NCBI GenBank assembly: GCA_007922305.1
Contig: ML677343.1
Location: 30,262,933 to 30,326,932 of the forward strand
Length of the DNA: 64,000 nt
DNA from: Dermatemys mawii
Taxonomy: Eukaryota; Chordata; Testudines; Dermatemydidae
Direction of reading: 5' to 3'
The notes under the pieces were generated by a model. That model did not search any database and was not told the origin of the DNA. It saw only the letters and a list, made by a program, of their open reading frames with translations. Positions 1-9,714 of this stretch are shown here, piece after piece. The position numbers and the translations under genes were made by a program. Each line of letters opens with the position of its first letter. Position 1 is the stretch's first letter.

Positions 1-470
1 GTGGTTATGGTGAGTGAACAACAGCCGAACGTGGCTCAACTCCCAGAGCTCTCAAGTGAAAATTAGTCACGGCTCAGGCCTTGTCTGCAGCGGGCAGCTG
101 CTCCAGTCTCAGTAAGGGGTGGATTACAACCAACCTAACTATTCTAGTACAGCCACGGGGACGTTCTGGGACAAGACTGGCCTGTATAACCACAGTGGTG
201 TAACTGGCAAAACTCTCCCATGTGGCCAAGACCAGAAGCAGTGACCCCACCTACCCACAGGGGGCCAGCTCTGTTCTCATTCACACCTGGGCTAGCCCAG
301 GGATTTGAGAGCAGAATTCAGAGGCAGGACAAGATCTCTCAAGTGCTGGAGAGGATCACTTTGTCCTGACTCTTGTCGCATTTTAACATAACAACAACGG
401 GCTGGACTGGATTAAATGCTATTGCTATCATCAGCCTTCACTTCAAACAGTTAATCAAACACCCTTCACA
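1..470. other. Noncoding sequence, no gene seen
   Basis: No plausible exon or clear repeat is visible. A short stretch near 78-95 (reading AGGCCTTGTCTGC) resembles the ends of non-autonomous DNA elements that are common in turtle genomes, so part of this block may be an old transposon remnant. That match is short and weak. Confidence 0.3.
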
Positions 471-474
471 TCAA

Positions 475-790
475 CTGCTTCAGCATCCAATACACACACA
501 CACACCCCCATTGTAATATAAAACTGCTGCTTCTGCATCCAATACACACACACACACACAATGCGATATAAGCCTGCTACTTCTGCATCCAATACACACA
601 CACACACGCACACGCTCACACAATGCAATATAAGCCTGCTGCTTCTGCATCCAATACACACACACACACACACAATGCGATATAAGCCTGCTGCTTCTGC
701 ATCCAATACACACACACACACGCTCACACAATGCGATATAAGCCTGCTGCTTCTGTGTCCAATGCGCACACACTGTCAATATAAAACACA
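475..790. repeat. Composite minisatellite with embedded (CA)n tracts
   Basis: About six tandem units alternate a unique-looking segment (ATGCGATATAAGCCTGCTGC followed by TTCTGCATCCAAT) with a CA run of variable length. The anchor TTCTGCATCC recurs at about 531, 581, 642, 693 and 751 (last copy mutated to TTCTGTGTCC), giving periods of roughly 50-61 bp; most of the difference is CA number. The first unit (about 475) and the last are degenerate, as expected at array edges. Open frames through it encode only low-complexity Cys/Val or Thr/His repeats and are not genes. The array is probably length-polymorphic. Confidence 0.9.
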
Positions 791-1069
791 CAACATCTAT
801 GTTAAAATAACATTAATAGGGTGGCAAAGTCAAGCACTCATAAATTAAAGTAGGGCTGCCTGTGCAACATTAATTCGGCCTCCTTGGGCGTCTTCACTAG
901 ACTAGTCTTTCATGACACAATCGCATACTATTTTTTCCACTCTCAGATCTGGGGCCCGGGCCGAGCCAAGCCCGAACCAGCCTGGCAGCAGAGGGCACAG
1001 GGACCTGTGGGGTCACATGCCCCTCCTGCTCCCCAGAGCTGCTGCTTAGCTTGTGCTGAGTAGGCTCAC
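791..1069. other. Noncoding spacer, nothing recognised
   Basis: Short unassigned stretch between the CA minisatellite and a putative old repeat. No motif or coding signal stands out. Confidence 0.3.
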
Positions 1070-1640
1070 ACGGATTGAGCACGCTCAGTTACACTGCTGA
1101 AGCCAGCTGCCCTCACTCTGCCCTCCCACTATCAGCAGTATGGCTTCACCCTAGTAGGTCTAGGTTGGAGCATGCTCAGTGTCTCAGCACTAGGAGCGGT
1201 CGGAACATGCTCAGTGTGGATGGACTCTGGAGTTTTTAGCTGCTAAAATCGAAGCCGTCTCTGCTGAGTAGGTGCAAACTGTGATTTTTCGAAGGCTTGG
1301 CCAAATCCGGATGGATTTTCATGGGAATGGCAAAGGGCACCTCCCTAACATTCAGACCCCCATCCCGCCAAATTTCAAGCCCCTGCTCCACACCATGGGG
1401 GCATGAGGGATGTTCAAAGAGAAGGTCGCCAGACTTTTTGTAATGGTGCGAAACACTTTTCTTTCGCCTCGCTCTCAGAAATAACTTAACGGTTCTGGCT
1501 GAGACTGTCAAAAACAACAACTCCTCCTCAGCCTGAGGCAGACACCCTGCATGGGACATTTCAGCCCACACACTTTAAGTTTGGCCAAGTTATAAGCGAC
1601 TGAAAAGGGGTCGGATAATGGGAAGTAACCATCATAACAG
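1070..1640. repeat. Suspected ancient interspersed repeat with reiterated CATGCTCAGT word
   Basis: The word GAGCAYGCTCAGT or a near form occurs at about 1077-1089, 1167-1180 and 1202-1215. It is followed by a segment (about 1240-1560) whose texture resembles unclassified repeats I associate with turtle and crocodilian genomes. The family cannot be named from memory with confidence. A 111-codon frame on the minus strand (1236-1571) has no recognisable domain. Confidence 0.35.
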
Positions 1641-3398
1641 GCGGCGCAATAATATCAGCCCTGTCCATAATTCTGTGGCTTCGAGCACTGAGCACAGAGG
1701 ACTGCCTGGGATCTCATGCCCACGCTGGCACTGATCTGATGTGACCCTGCTCCAACTCGCTTCCCATTTCTGAGTGTCCATTTTGCCATTTGCAGTGCCG
1801 GGGTGAGCAGACTGCTCTTATCGCAAGGGTTAACTAGTGCTCGTGCAGCTCTTCGGACATGCCAATGGTAGCCCCGGTGCGTGGTGTTATTCAGTGCGCA
1901 CCAATGCACCCCCCACTCCCGTCCAGATCCTTTCCCTGCAAGGGAACTGCACCCGATTAGCTGCATATTTAGTAAAAGGGTCGCGTGCCATTGCTTTATT
2001 ACCTAGTAAAACTCCCTGGAATATCAGTGGCCATAGAAAGCCCATTAAAGGCTTGGGGGCACCATAAATTGAAAGCACTTTACACCTGTCTCTGTTCTCA
2101 TGTGGGTTTTTCCCAAAGGGTGATGGTGACAAGAGACAGGTTCTGACTGGAGAGCAAGGCTGAGAAAACTTCATTCCCAAAGCAGCAGGGCTGAGTGGAA
2201 AATTTGGGGGAAGAGGGTGGGAGGTGCTGGCGATGGGCTGGGCTCCTACAGCCCAGCCTCCCCAGCTGATTCCATCTGGCAGCTAATCATTCCCCTACCT
2301 TTCCCTCCCCAAATGATAGGTTATAACAAAGGGGTGGAGAGACCTTGTAGGTTTGGCTCGACAAACCTCTCCACTGGGGTTCACCAAACCAGAGGAAATT
2401 CACGGGCTTCTTCTGTGATTACAATCATCTGTCAGGGCAATATGGTTTTAGAGCAAACCGGTTATTCTAGCTCAGGGCAACCAGTGCAAGGAATTGGTGA
2501 GATATAAGCTACCCCACAACAGCCCGGGGCCTTCTTGATGGGATCCAGACTGGAGCTCCCCTTTAGTGTCTCTGGCTGTTTTTCTCACTGGATTCCCCCT
2601 CACCGCTGTTCTTTTCGGAAGTCTCTAAATCACGTCTGAGTCCGACTTTCAACCCGGTGCACCCAAGAGCCCAGTGGCCACCTCGTGTGGGGTCCCAGTT
2701 GCCCGTCCCGGTGTCGGAGAGCTAAGCAAGACCTGATGGGAACCATGCTGACACTCTGAGGCACACAGGCTCTGTACTGCTGCTTTGCTTCCAACCCTAC
2801 GATACCCCCTTGGCAGACAGCATCTGGGTGCTTTTATCGATGGAAAGCGGCATGAAGGACATTCTACAGCCCAAGCCTTCATTGCTATTTCCATCAAGAA
2901 ATCAATCAACAGTGGATCAATAAACCCTCCCCTCCCCTTTCCCAGCAGGCAGCAACCACTGCCCAAGTGCATCTCACCCGAGCCAGGATCCCATCAATAC
3001 CTCTCGAGACCTTGGAGCTGCTATTATACAACCGGAAAGCCTCAGACCAAGGGAGCTCCAGAGCTGATTGTCACCTTGTTACTACAGGGAGGGGCCAGGG
3101 ATGATCAAGGGAAGGATTTGCTGCCCGTGAACTCAAACCACCAGCCATTTCTGCCCATCTCTCGGAGAAGGTTCAAATCCCAGCAAATGCTCCAGGTGTC
3201 TGTCCGAGCTCGGTTTGATGGCTCACCAAAGCAGGTATGCAGGGCAGAATCAGGCCATGCCGCACTTTAGAGAGGACTAACCCTTGTATGTCTTCATGGA
3301 AAAGCCACCTGTCTGAATTTCCTCATCTTGGGAGCCTCTTCCTTGCAAATTGCAGGCCCCATGCTCCTATGGCTTCATTTCAGAACTCACTGGGGTCC
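1641..3398. other. Unassigned noncoding sequence upstream of the LTR
   Basis: Mixed-composition sequence without a recognisable exon, repeat or RNA. The longest open frame (161 codons, plus strand, 2785-3270) is not similar to any family I know and has no upstream context of a gene, so it is treated as chance. Confidence 0.35.
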
Positions 3399-3402
3399 AC
3401 AG
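3399..3402. repeat. Left target-site duplication of the LTR (ACAG)
   Basis: ACAG directly precedes the TGTAGAT start of the putative LTR and is repeated at 4205-4208 after its CA end. A 4-bp duplication fits retroviral-type integration, but four bases can match by chance. Confidence 0.5.
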
Positions 3403-3897
3403 TGTAGATACATCTCTGTATTTTGTGTAATTTTTATACGACTTTTGTGTTAACTTTTCATATAACCTTGTGTTAGAATCTCTGTTAAACTTTCGTAATA
3501 TGTTGTAGCCCCTAAGGTAGGATAATTAAGGTAGAAGAAAAATGTCTCTTTGCTAGGACTAGAATAAGATCTTCCCCACCTTGTAATCAATTGCCCCGTT
3601 GAATGAATGAGGTGTGAATAAGCAAGGTGTGGAAGGCAGGCACCTCCAGAGAGCTGTAATGGTTGAAGAGGGGATGGGAGCCAGAGGCAAGGACAATCAA
3701 AGGTGTCAAGTGGCTGACTAAGGAAGATCAGACATATTGAGGGCCTCGGGGGTTAGCAGCCAGCACCTTTTTTTGGAAACACCCTCTCTGCAGCACTGGG
3801 ACCACACCCACAGGAAAAGCAGCCCAAACCAAAGGACCAATGGACACAGAGACCCAGATTTTGAATCTGGGACAGATCTGCATGAGAGAGAAGCTGC

Positions 3898-3905
3898 TAT
3901 ATAAG
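3898..3905 (+). promoter_or_regulatory. TATA box of the LTR
   Basis: TATATAAG sits roughly 240 bp upstream of the AATAAA in the same LTR. It would place the U3/R border near 3925-3935. Whether it is still active cannot be judged. Confidence 0.55.
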
Positions 3906-4065
3906 TGAGGTGCCTGGCAGAGGACCCCGGGTCTCATCTTGTCTACATCGGAGCATCGATCCGGATCGGCAGAAGCCCGGCTCCACCCCTCCCTCACCTA
4001 ACTCACCTGGCCAGTGCAGTTAAGGGGAGCAACCAGTTGGTAACAATGGCAAGACGGAGTGGGTT

Positions 4066-4084
4066 TGTGTGTGTGTGTGTGTGT
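4066..4084 (+). repeat. (GT)n microsatellite inside the LTR
   Basis: About nine GT dinucleotides in the presumed R region, interrupted downstream by CTGAGAG. Confidence 0.85.
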
Positions 4085-4097
4085 CTGAGAGTGCTAT

Positions 4098-4117
4098 ATA
4101 TCATATCCATATGATAT
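4098..4117. repeat. Short perfect inverted repeat in LTR
   Basis: ATATCATAT and ATATGATAT, 9-bp arms separated by CC, form a perfect AT-only-plus-one palindrome between the GT tract and the poly(A) signal. Such structures can mark R-region hairpins, but a 2-nt loop is too tight for a clean RNA hairpin, so a real stem would be shorter. Confidence 0.6.
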
Positions 4118-4140
4118 CACCGATTATTGAATGTATTGCT

Positions 4141-4146
4141 AATAAA
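4141..4146 (+). terminator. Polyadenylation signal of the LTR
   Basis: AATAAA followed by a GT-rich stretch (TGTGGTGTTTTG), the usual arrangement of a poly(A) signal and its downstream element. Confidence 0.55.
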
Positions 4147-4204
4147 TGTGGTGTTTTGCCTTATTCCCCCTGAAAAGATCCTGTGCAGTACTTTAAGTAC
4201 AACA

Positions 4205-4208
4205 ACAG
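4205..4208. repeat. Right target-site duplication of the LTR (ACAG)
   Basis: Matches the tetranucleotide at 3399-3402. Confidence 0.5.
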
Positions 4209-4835
4209 GCCTTTCCACTGCTATCAGTGGGCTTTAGATGAGGCCTCGTGGGAGGATGGTACCTTCTCCCTGCCCAGGAGAGCTCGATTTCTACCCTCCC
4301 ATGAATGGCAGCGGCTAGGATCCGGAACGGTGGCACACCATGGACAGTGGGGAGAGGACGGTTATTCAGTCCCTGGTGGTAATCACCCAGATGACACGGG
4401 GGCCCGGGGAGCCCCAGCAGCCTTCTCCTTCCCCGTGCGTGAGAGTCGAGCAGAACCAGCTGCCCTGTGAAGAGCCGCGGAGCCCTGCGGGGCCCCTCCC
4501 AGCAGGCACCCGGGGGCGGAGGGGGCTCGGTTGTTCTGACTCAACTCGGGCGCTAACGGCAGCGTTCCCACCGAGAGGAAACGGCTGGAAGAACGGACAG
4601 TGTCTGGAAATGCTTTTGTGATTACTCGCCCCTCCGGGGGGACGAGCGCTCCAAAACTGACTCAAGATGAAGCAATACCCTTTCTCCACCTCCCTCCAAA
4701 TGTCCCCGGCTTGCTCCCTTGCACACAAAGGGGGAAGGAGAGGGCAGAGGAAGGCCGGGAGCTGCCATGGATTCCATTTAATAGGGTCCGTCCCCGCAAT
4801 CACCTAAAAGGGAGGAGGGTCAGGAGTGCCAGGCA
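4209..4835. other. GC-rich noncoding sequence
   Basis: CpG-containing, GC-rich sequence between the LTR and an AT-richer island. Overlapping open frames on both strands (for example 4366-4803 minus) reflect composition; no domain or splice context is seen. Confidence 0.35.
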
Positions 4836-5100
4836 CAAAGAGGTCAATTAATTCAGCTGGAAATGTTATTACAAGTCAAAATTTATTGTCCCTGGGCCAC
4901 ATTAGCACTGGCAGAGAGGACATTAGGTTGCACCCCTACTGAATAAGCAGATAAATTAAAGACATCTGGAGAGCAGAATGAAGGGAGAGATTATTAATGC
5001 TGAAATTTAGAAGCCAAGGTCTAAGCCACGAATCCATCAGCGCCACTAGTTACGTCCAATAAATTAGGAGAGATAAGGATTGAAGGATGGTGTATTAAAG
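4836..5100. promoter_or_regulatory. Candidate conserved noncoding element
   Basis: An abrupt AT-richer island free of recognisable repeats and stop-dense in all frames. It contains homeodomain/SOX-like words (TTAATTCAG, ACATTAG, GATAAATTAAAG, ATTATTAATG). This texture is typical of developmental enhancers embedded in GC-rich introns. It is an inference from composition only. Confidence 0.4.
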
Positions 5101-6035
5101 GCAACACTCATTTCTGAGCTGGCACATGGGCTTTAAGGCATTCTTCCCCTTGGGCATTTAACCCTATCGCTTTGCAAGCCCCACTGAACCAGTGCGGGTT
5201 AGGGCTACAGACCACAGGGCAAGGGAAGGCGGATGCTGGGGCAGATTTCCCAGTGGCTGCATGGATGGGGCATGCATGCTTCCCTGTGGAGTGACACACA
5301 GACTATTGTTCTCCAAAGCAGTTTGCAACACCCTCTGCTACTCCAGCCCTCACCCCTCAACTCACTTCAGCCCTGACCAGTGAGCCCCGGGCTACAGGAG
5401 ATCTCACCCCTCCCAGCTTCCAGGAAGCCCTCCCCGCTAGTCCAGCCTGCAGCCCCCCACCACGCTCTGCCAATGCCCTGAGCCTTGCAGCAGCCCCCTT
5501 TATTCCAGTCCTGCACCCGCTCACAGCCCAGCCACTGCCAACCAAGCCAGACCCGCAGCGCCCCTGCTATTGCACCGAAAGCCAGGCCTGGTAAATGGGG
5601 GCGGGGGGCAGGGAGGCATGCTCTGACTACCAACATCAGCCAAGAACTAGCAGGTTACCACCAACCTCGCGCTCCCCTGGGATCGCGGCAGCATTTGAAA
5701 ACAGGCTGGCGGAGCGGAAAGGCCTAAATTAGCCACCCTGCAGATGGCATCGCAGGGAGAGGGAACAGTGTCATTCGGACGACCTAGTGCCCAGCAAAGA
5801 CAGGGAGAATGTGCAGGGCCCCAATCCCCCTCCACGCTATCGCCCCCCCCCCCCCCCACATGCAGCCATTCCAGCCCCACTTGGGCCAGCAAAGACAGTT
5901 ACAATCAGCAATGACTCCTGGGTGCCATCTGGACATCTGACTTCCCAGCTGAGGCACTCAGCCCTGGCGTCTGCTCCTGCTTGCAGCCATCCAGAACCCC
6001 CTTTTAGGATGTGCTGCAGGATATATCCCTGCAGC
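5101..6035. other. Noncoding sequence with a C homopolymer
   Basis: C-rich, pyrimidine-biased on the plus strand, with a run of 15 C at 5843-5857. No exon or named repeat is recognised. Confidence 0.35.
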
Positions 6036-6145
6036 TCAGGAATATTCAGCCCAGAGCGGGGGGAGTGACTTGCCAGAGGCTGTGCAGTGAGTCAGTGGCA
6101 GAACTGGGAATAGAAGCCAAGGGCCCTGAATCCCAGTCCAACTCC
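6036..6145 (-). repeat. MIR-type SINE fragment (antisense)
   Basis: The segment GTGACTTGCCAGAGGC, then GTGAGTCAGTGGCAGAAC, then GAATCCCAGTCCAACTCC follows the antisense order of the MIR core-SINE (gTcAcacAgcnagTcagTggcAgAgc). The head with the polIII-box part is to the right. Confidence 0.75.
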
Positions 6146-7574
6146 CTCCTCGCTGGCACTGCTGCAGCCAAGATCTTTACTGCCTGTGGGCAGGGCCAGG
6201 CCAGCTCTCCTTGGTGGCCAGAGAGATTGTGCTTCTGCAAAGGGTCCCAACTGGCATCAATGGGTCGTGCCAAGTGAAGTCCAGGCGATGCCCACAAAAC
6301 CGCTCATTCTGTGCGCCCCAGGAACGGCTCGAAAGCCGGGACCCTCCTCACAGTAAGGACCCGCCCCCTCCTCACTAAGTGAAGTGCTACCATCCATTTC
6401 AGCCGCCCGTCTATCTTCTCCAGTTAAGGCTGAGGACTAGTTCCTCTGCCCAGGCACAGAGCATCTGTGCCTCTCAGCCACACCCGCCCGATTCCAACCT
6501 CCTTAACTCATTACCGGCCTGGGGTCAAGTTGGCTGAGAGGGTCATTCGGGGACTCATAAACATGTCATGGACATCCCTAATGATCAGCCTGGACAGAGC
6601 CCATATGGGCCCTGACCTCTGCTCCCCTGCAGTCATGGCAACATACAGGCCAAGTAACCGGGGCTCCCGCGGCTGTCCCAAAAGGATTATTCACTTCTTC
6701 CTCGGCTGGGATTGGCTGGCGGGGGGGAGGACACTTTATTTGGAGACACGGGGGTGGGGAAGCCGTGTGCTGGGTTTTGTGCACCCGTTGCAGGTGCCAG
6801 CTCAATATTGATTAAACAGGAGTCAGGTGCTACAAAACCAAATTAGGAGCACGGCAGGCAGGTGCTAATTGTCTAGCAGGCAGTGGGAGGAAGGCGGGTA
6901 GGAGCCCTCAAGCCATGGGGTGCTTGGGAGCCCCACCGCCAGTCTGTGCCCACTGGACCACAGGTAAGGATGAGAGCAGGTAGCCTATAGGGAGGCCCTG
7001 GCAAAGGAGATGGATTAGCTGACTCCACCCCGCCCCCCTTCCTTGACATCAGGAGATACCCCCACCCTCCGCATCACTTACACTGAACTTCCCCCCCTGG
7101 ACCTGTTGCACCAACCCAAATGGATTCCCTGCCCCTCCCCCGGTGCTCACCAGTGTTCCATGGGGTCGGGCGGCCCCTACAGCTGGGGTGCGTAATGGTT
7201 CATTTCCAGTCAAGGGGGGTGCTGCGGGGAGCTGGAAATGAGCGACATCCCCCCAGTGTGGGCGCGGGAACCAGAGAGTGGCACGCTAGGTGGCAGGAGG
7301 CAATACACGTATTCAGGGTTCATTCCGCCTCACCCCGCTGCCCACTGTGACTAATCCAGAGGGCTGGGTTTCCGGAGCTCCTTCACCCCGGGAATGACAA
7401 CAGGGCATCGCTCGCACGCCCACCTGGACAACAGCAAAGCCTGGGGGGAGGAGCGGGGGGAGCCTGGGGCTCATGTAGGAGGCTGGGAGTCAGGGCCTTG
7501 GACCAGCCTAGCAGAGGGGGACTTCCAGAGCCGCCGAGAGGTCCCAGCTCCAGCCCATGTTAGCAGGAGCTGAG
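6146..7574. other. Unassigned noncoding sequence
   Basis: No recognised gene or repeat. A moderately AT-rich patch near 6800-6880 (TCAATATTGATTAAACAGG, AAATTAGGAGC, GCTAATTG) may be a small regulatory island. Confidence 0.3.
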
Positions 7575-7725
7575 GACGCTCAGGAAGTCTGGGAGTCGGG
7601 CCCTTCAGCTCAGTCCGTGCCTCAGTTTCCCCATTTGTGAAATGGGGCTAATTCTATTCAGTTACTTCGTGGAGGGGAGGCTAAATTGATCAATGTCTGG
7701 GAAGGGCTTTGAACGGAGCTGGAAG
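7575..7725 (+). repeat. MIR-type SINE fragment
   Basis: Contains the diagnostic CCTCAGTTTCCCCATTTGTG and AAATGGGGCTAAT, followed by the MIR 3' half ending near GGGAAGGGCTTTGAA. The 5' head is missing or too diverged to see. Confidence 0.85.
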
Positions 7726-8879
7726 GGCCGGGAGAAAACCGCTTGAAGCACAAAGGGGAGTTCTTGCTGTACAGCCACAGCAGGGAGGGAACTGCCCAAC
7801 TCCCACTAGCCTGGGCTCCTGGAGGGAGCCAGAGACATGCAAAGAATTACTGTTCTAATGTGTCCTGACAGACAGACAGACAACCCCCCCAAAGCATCTC
7901 CTTCAGTCTCCTTGAGAATGGGAGGGGACACCCCCAGACCAAACAGCTCATCAGTGTCATGAGCTGTGAGTTCTCAGAGTCTATAAATGACACTTGAGGG
8001 CCTGGGCCTCGGGGGATGCAGTGGCAGGTCCAATCCTGCGCAGGGGCTCAGGTACCTGAAGCAGGACAGTGCAGGGGGGTCTCTGGTACCAGCCGGCTTT
8101 GCTCTTGTTTATTCTCTGCCTCAGCAAAGCGAGTGAGACGATCCCGATATCCCCCACTAGCCTCCACAAGCCAGCGGACCTGGGGCCAGCCCAGAACAGC
8201 CCCGGAGGCAGAAGCAGCGGGCACATTTACAGCGTGGAGGGTGCCTGCGAATCTCCACCAGGGCCTGTGAAATCGCCAAGCAGAGGGCAAGGCCCTGGGA
8301 AGCAGCTTGTGCCCAAGACCGAGCTCATCTGCTCCTCTCCTGAGCCGTGCTAGGGATCGGAGTTGGGAATGGAAACGGAGAGGGAGGGAGGGACCGGCAC
8401 CCGGCCTGGCACAAGATGGGGCTATGACGAGCCATTATTAAACCCAGCTCCTCTCTCTGCCTGCTTCTGCCAATCACGCCTGGCTCCAGAGCTGGGCGCT
8501 GCTTGGCTGGCTCACAACACGCTGGTGGTGTCTGGAGGGAGAGGAGAATTCTAATGGGGCCCACAGGGCTCTGGTAACGCCACAACCTCCTTGGGCGGCA
8601 AGCACCCTTCTGCCAAGCCATGCTGCCTCTGAGTCCCGCCTTGGCCCCACTGAGTTCCTGATCTGACATCTGATGGCTGATCTCGGGAGCGGCCCCTCCA
8701 GCCCCTGAGGCAAGGCAGGGACAGCTGAGCGACCAACACCACGTTCTGCTTTCATCATTATTTGCGTGGGCAGGGTGGATGGCGCGGGGAGGGAGAGAGA
8801 AACGGCCCAGTCGCTCCAACAGGGGGCGAGCTCACCAGGGCTGCACGCTGGGACCGCGCCGCCCGCCCAGGGCCGCCTC
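7726..8879. other. Unassigned noncoding sequence
   Basis: GC-rich with several overlapping chance open frames (longest 164 codons, minus strand, 8325-8819). A short tetranucleotide run (GACA, about 7868-7882) is the only repeat noticed. Confidence 0.3.
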
Positions 8880-8975
8880 ACAGCAAATTTTAAGCGGCCT
8901 AATCTGGCAGCTGACAGATTTAGTTGAAGCGCTTTTCACCCGCTGGACTTTAATCTTCACATTTCCGTGACCTCC
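8880..8975. promoter_or_regulatory. Candidate conserved noncoding element
   Basis: About 95 bp of AT-richer, repeat-free sequence (CAAATTTTAAGCGG, CTGACAGATTTAGTTG, GGACTTTAATCTTCAC) between GC-rich flanks. It includes homeodomain-like TTTAATC and TAAGCG words. Proposed as an enhancer core on texture alone. Confidence 0.4.
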
Positions 8976-9554
8976 ACAAAAGCGCCTCCCCTCTTCTGCC
9001 CCCCTCCTCATCCTCTCCGAGCTTTCCACAGTCAAACCATATTCCTGCAGCAAGCGAGGTTCGGGGGACCTCACGGGAGCCCCCTCAAACAGGGATACCC
9101 CCGTGTGAAGCACCAGCCCTGCTTACCAGGCGGAGGATCTGTCCTGCCACCGATGGGGCAGTGTGGGGGTGGGGTACACTGGGAAAACCCCCCTGGTCTC
9201 TGGTACGTGCAGTCAAGCCAGGCTTTCTGCTCCATCGCTGCCCACGGAGTAAGGCCCAGCTTCCCACCTGGGAGTAGCTGTCCAATCACTTTGCACGGAA
9301 ACCCTTTCTCAGAAGGCCAGAGACTAAGCCAGGCGAGGTTAGGAAGGTTGCAATGCGGTAGAATGGATCTGATTGCAGTTGGAACGGGGGGGCCCCATCG
9401 GGATCCCGCCCCCAGTTACAGCATGGAAAACAGCAGCACTTGTGGCCCCCTTAGCTGAGTTTAATCATCATCCATCACCACGGCTCCCGCCTAAACACCT
9501 TCACCCTGTTTTCACAGTACTTCCCCCATCCCGCAGCATCTCTCTACCCCCCCA
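8976..9554. other. Unassigned noncoding sequence
   Basis: Lies between an enhancer-like island and the 44-bp minisatellite; nothing recognised. Confidence 0.3.
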
Positions 9555-9714
9555 ACACTGCCGGGCGCTCTCCGGGGTGTAGCACCCCCGCACCCCGAAC
9601 ACTGCCGGGCGCTCTCCGGGGTGCAGCACCCCCACACCCCGAACACTGCCGGGCGCTCTCTGGGGTGCAGCACCCCCGCACCCCGAACACTGCCGGGCGC
9701 TCTCCAGGGTGTAC
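9555..9714. repeat. 44-bp minisatellite, about 3.6 units
   Basis: The unit begins ACACTGCCGGGCGCTCTC and continues through a CACCCC-rich half. Copies start at 9555, 9599, 9643 and 9687, exactly 44 bp apart, differing by only a few substitutions (TGTAGC/TGCAGC, CCGGGG/CTGGGG/CCAGGG). The last copy stops at GGGTGTACC. A period not divisible by three and the lack of variation at codon positions argue against coding. High similarity between units suggests recent expansion. Confidence 0.95.

Larger units (their letters stand above)
3403..4204 (+). mobile_element. Solo LTR of an endogenous retrovirus-like element
   Basis: An 802-bp segment begins with TGT and ends with ACA (TG...CA rule) and is bounded by identical ACAG tetranucleotides. 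Inside, in the right order for U3-R-U5, are a TATA box (TATATAAG, 3898-3905), a (GT)n tract, and a polyadenylation signal AATAAA (4141-4146) about 60 bp before the end. The 5' part is AT-rich, unlike the flanks. No gag, pol or env sequence lies next to it, so it looks like a recombined solo LTR. The family is not identified; the boundaries depend on the short target duplication. A non-retroviral explanation (a lone promoter-like region) is less likely because TATA box, poly(A) signal and termini all coincide. Confidence 0.6.

Noticed and set aside
475..790. Regularly spaced direct repeats resembling a CRISPR array
   Set aside because: The intervening sequences are CA microsatellite rather than unique spacers, and everything else in the window is vertebrate. 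The same applies to 9555-9714, which has no spacers.
455..848. Overlapping open frames on both strands with Cys/Val or Thr/His repeats
   Set aside because: Explained entirely by the CA-bearing minisatellite.
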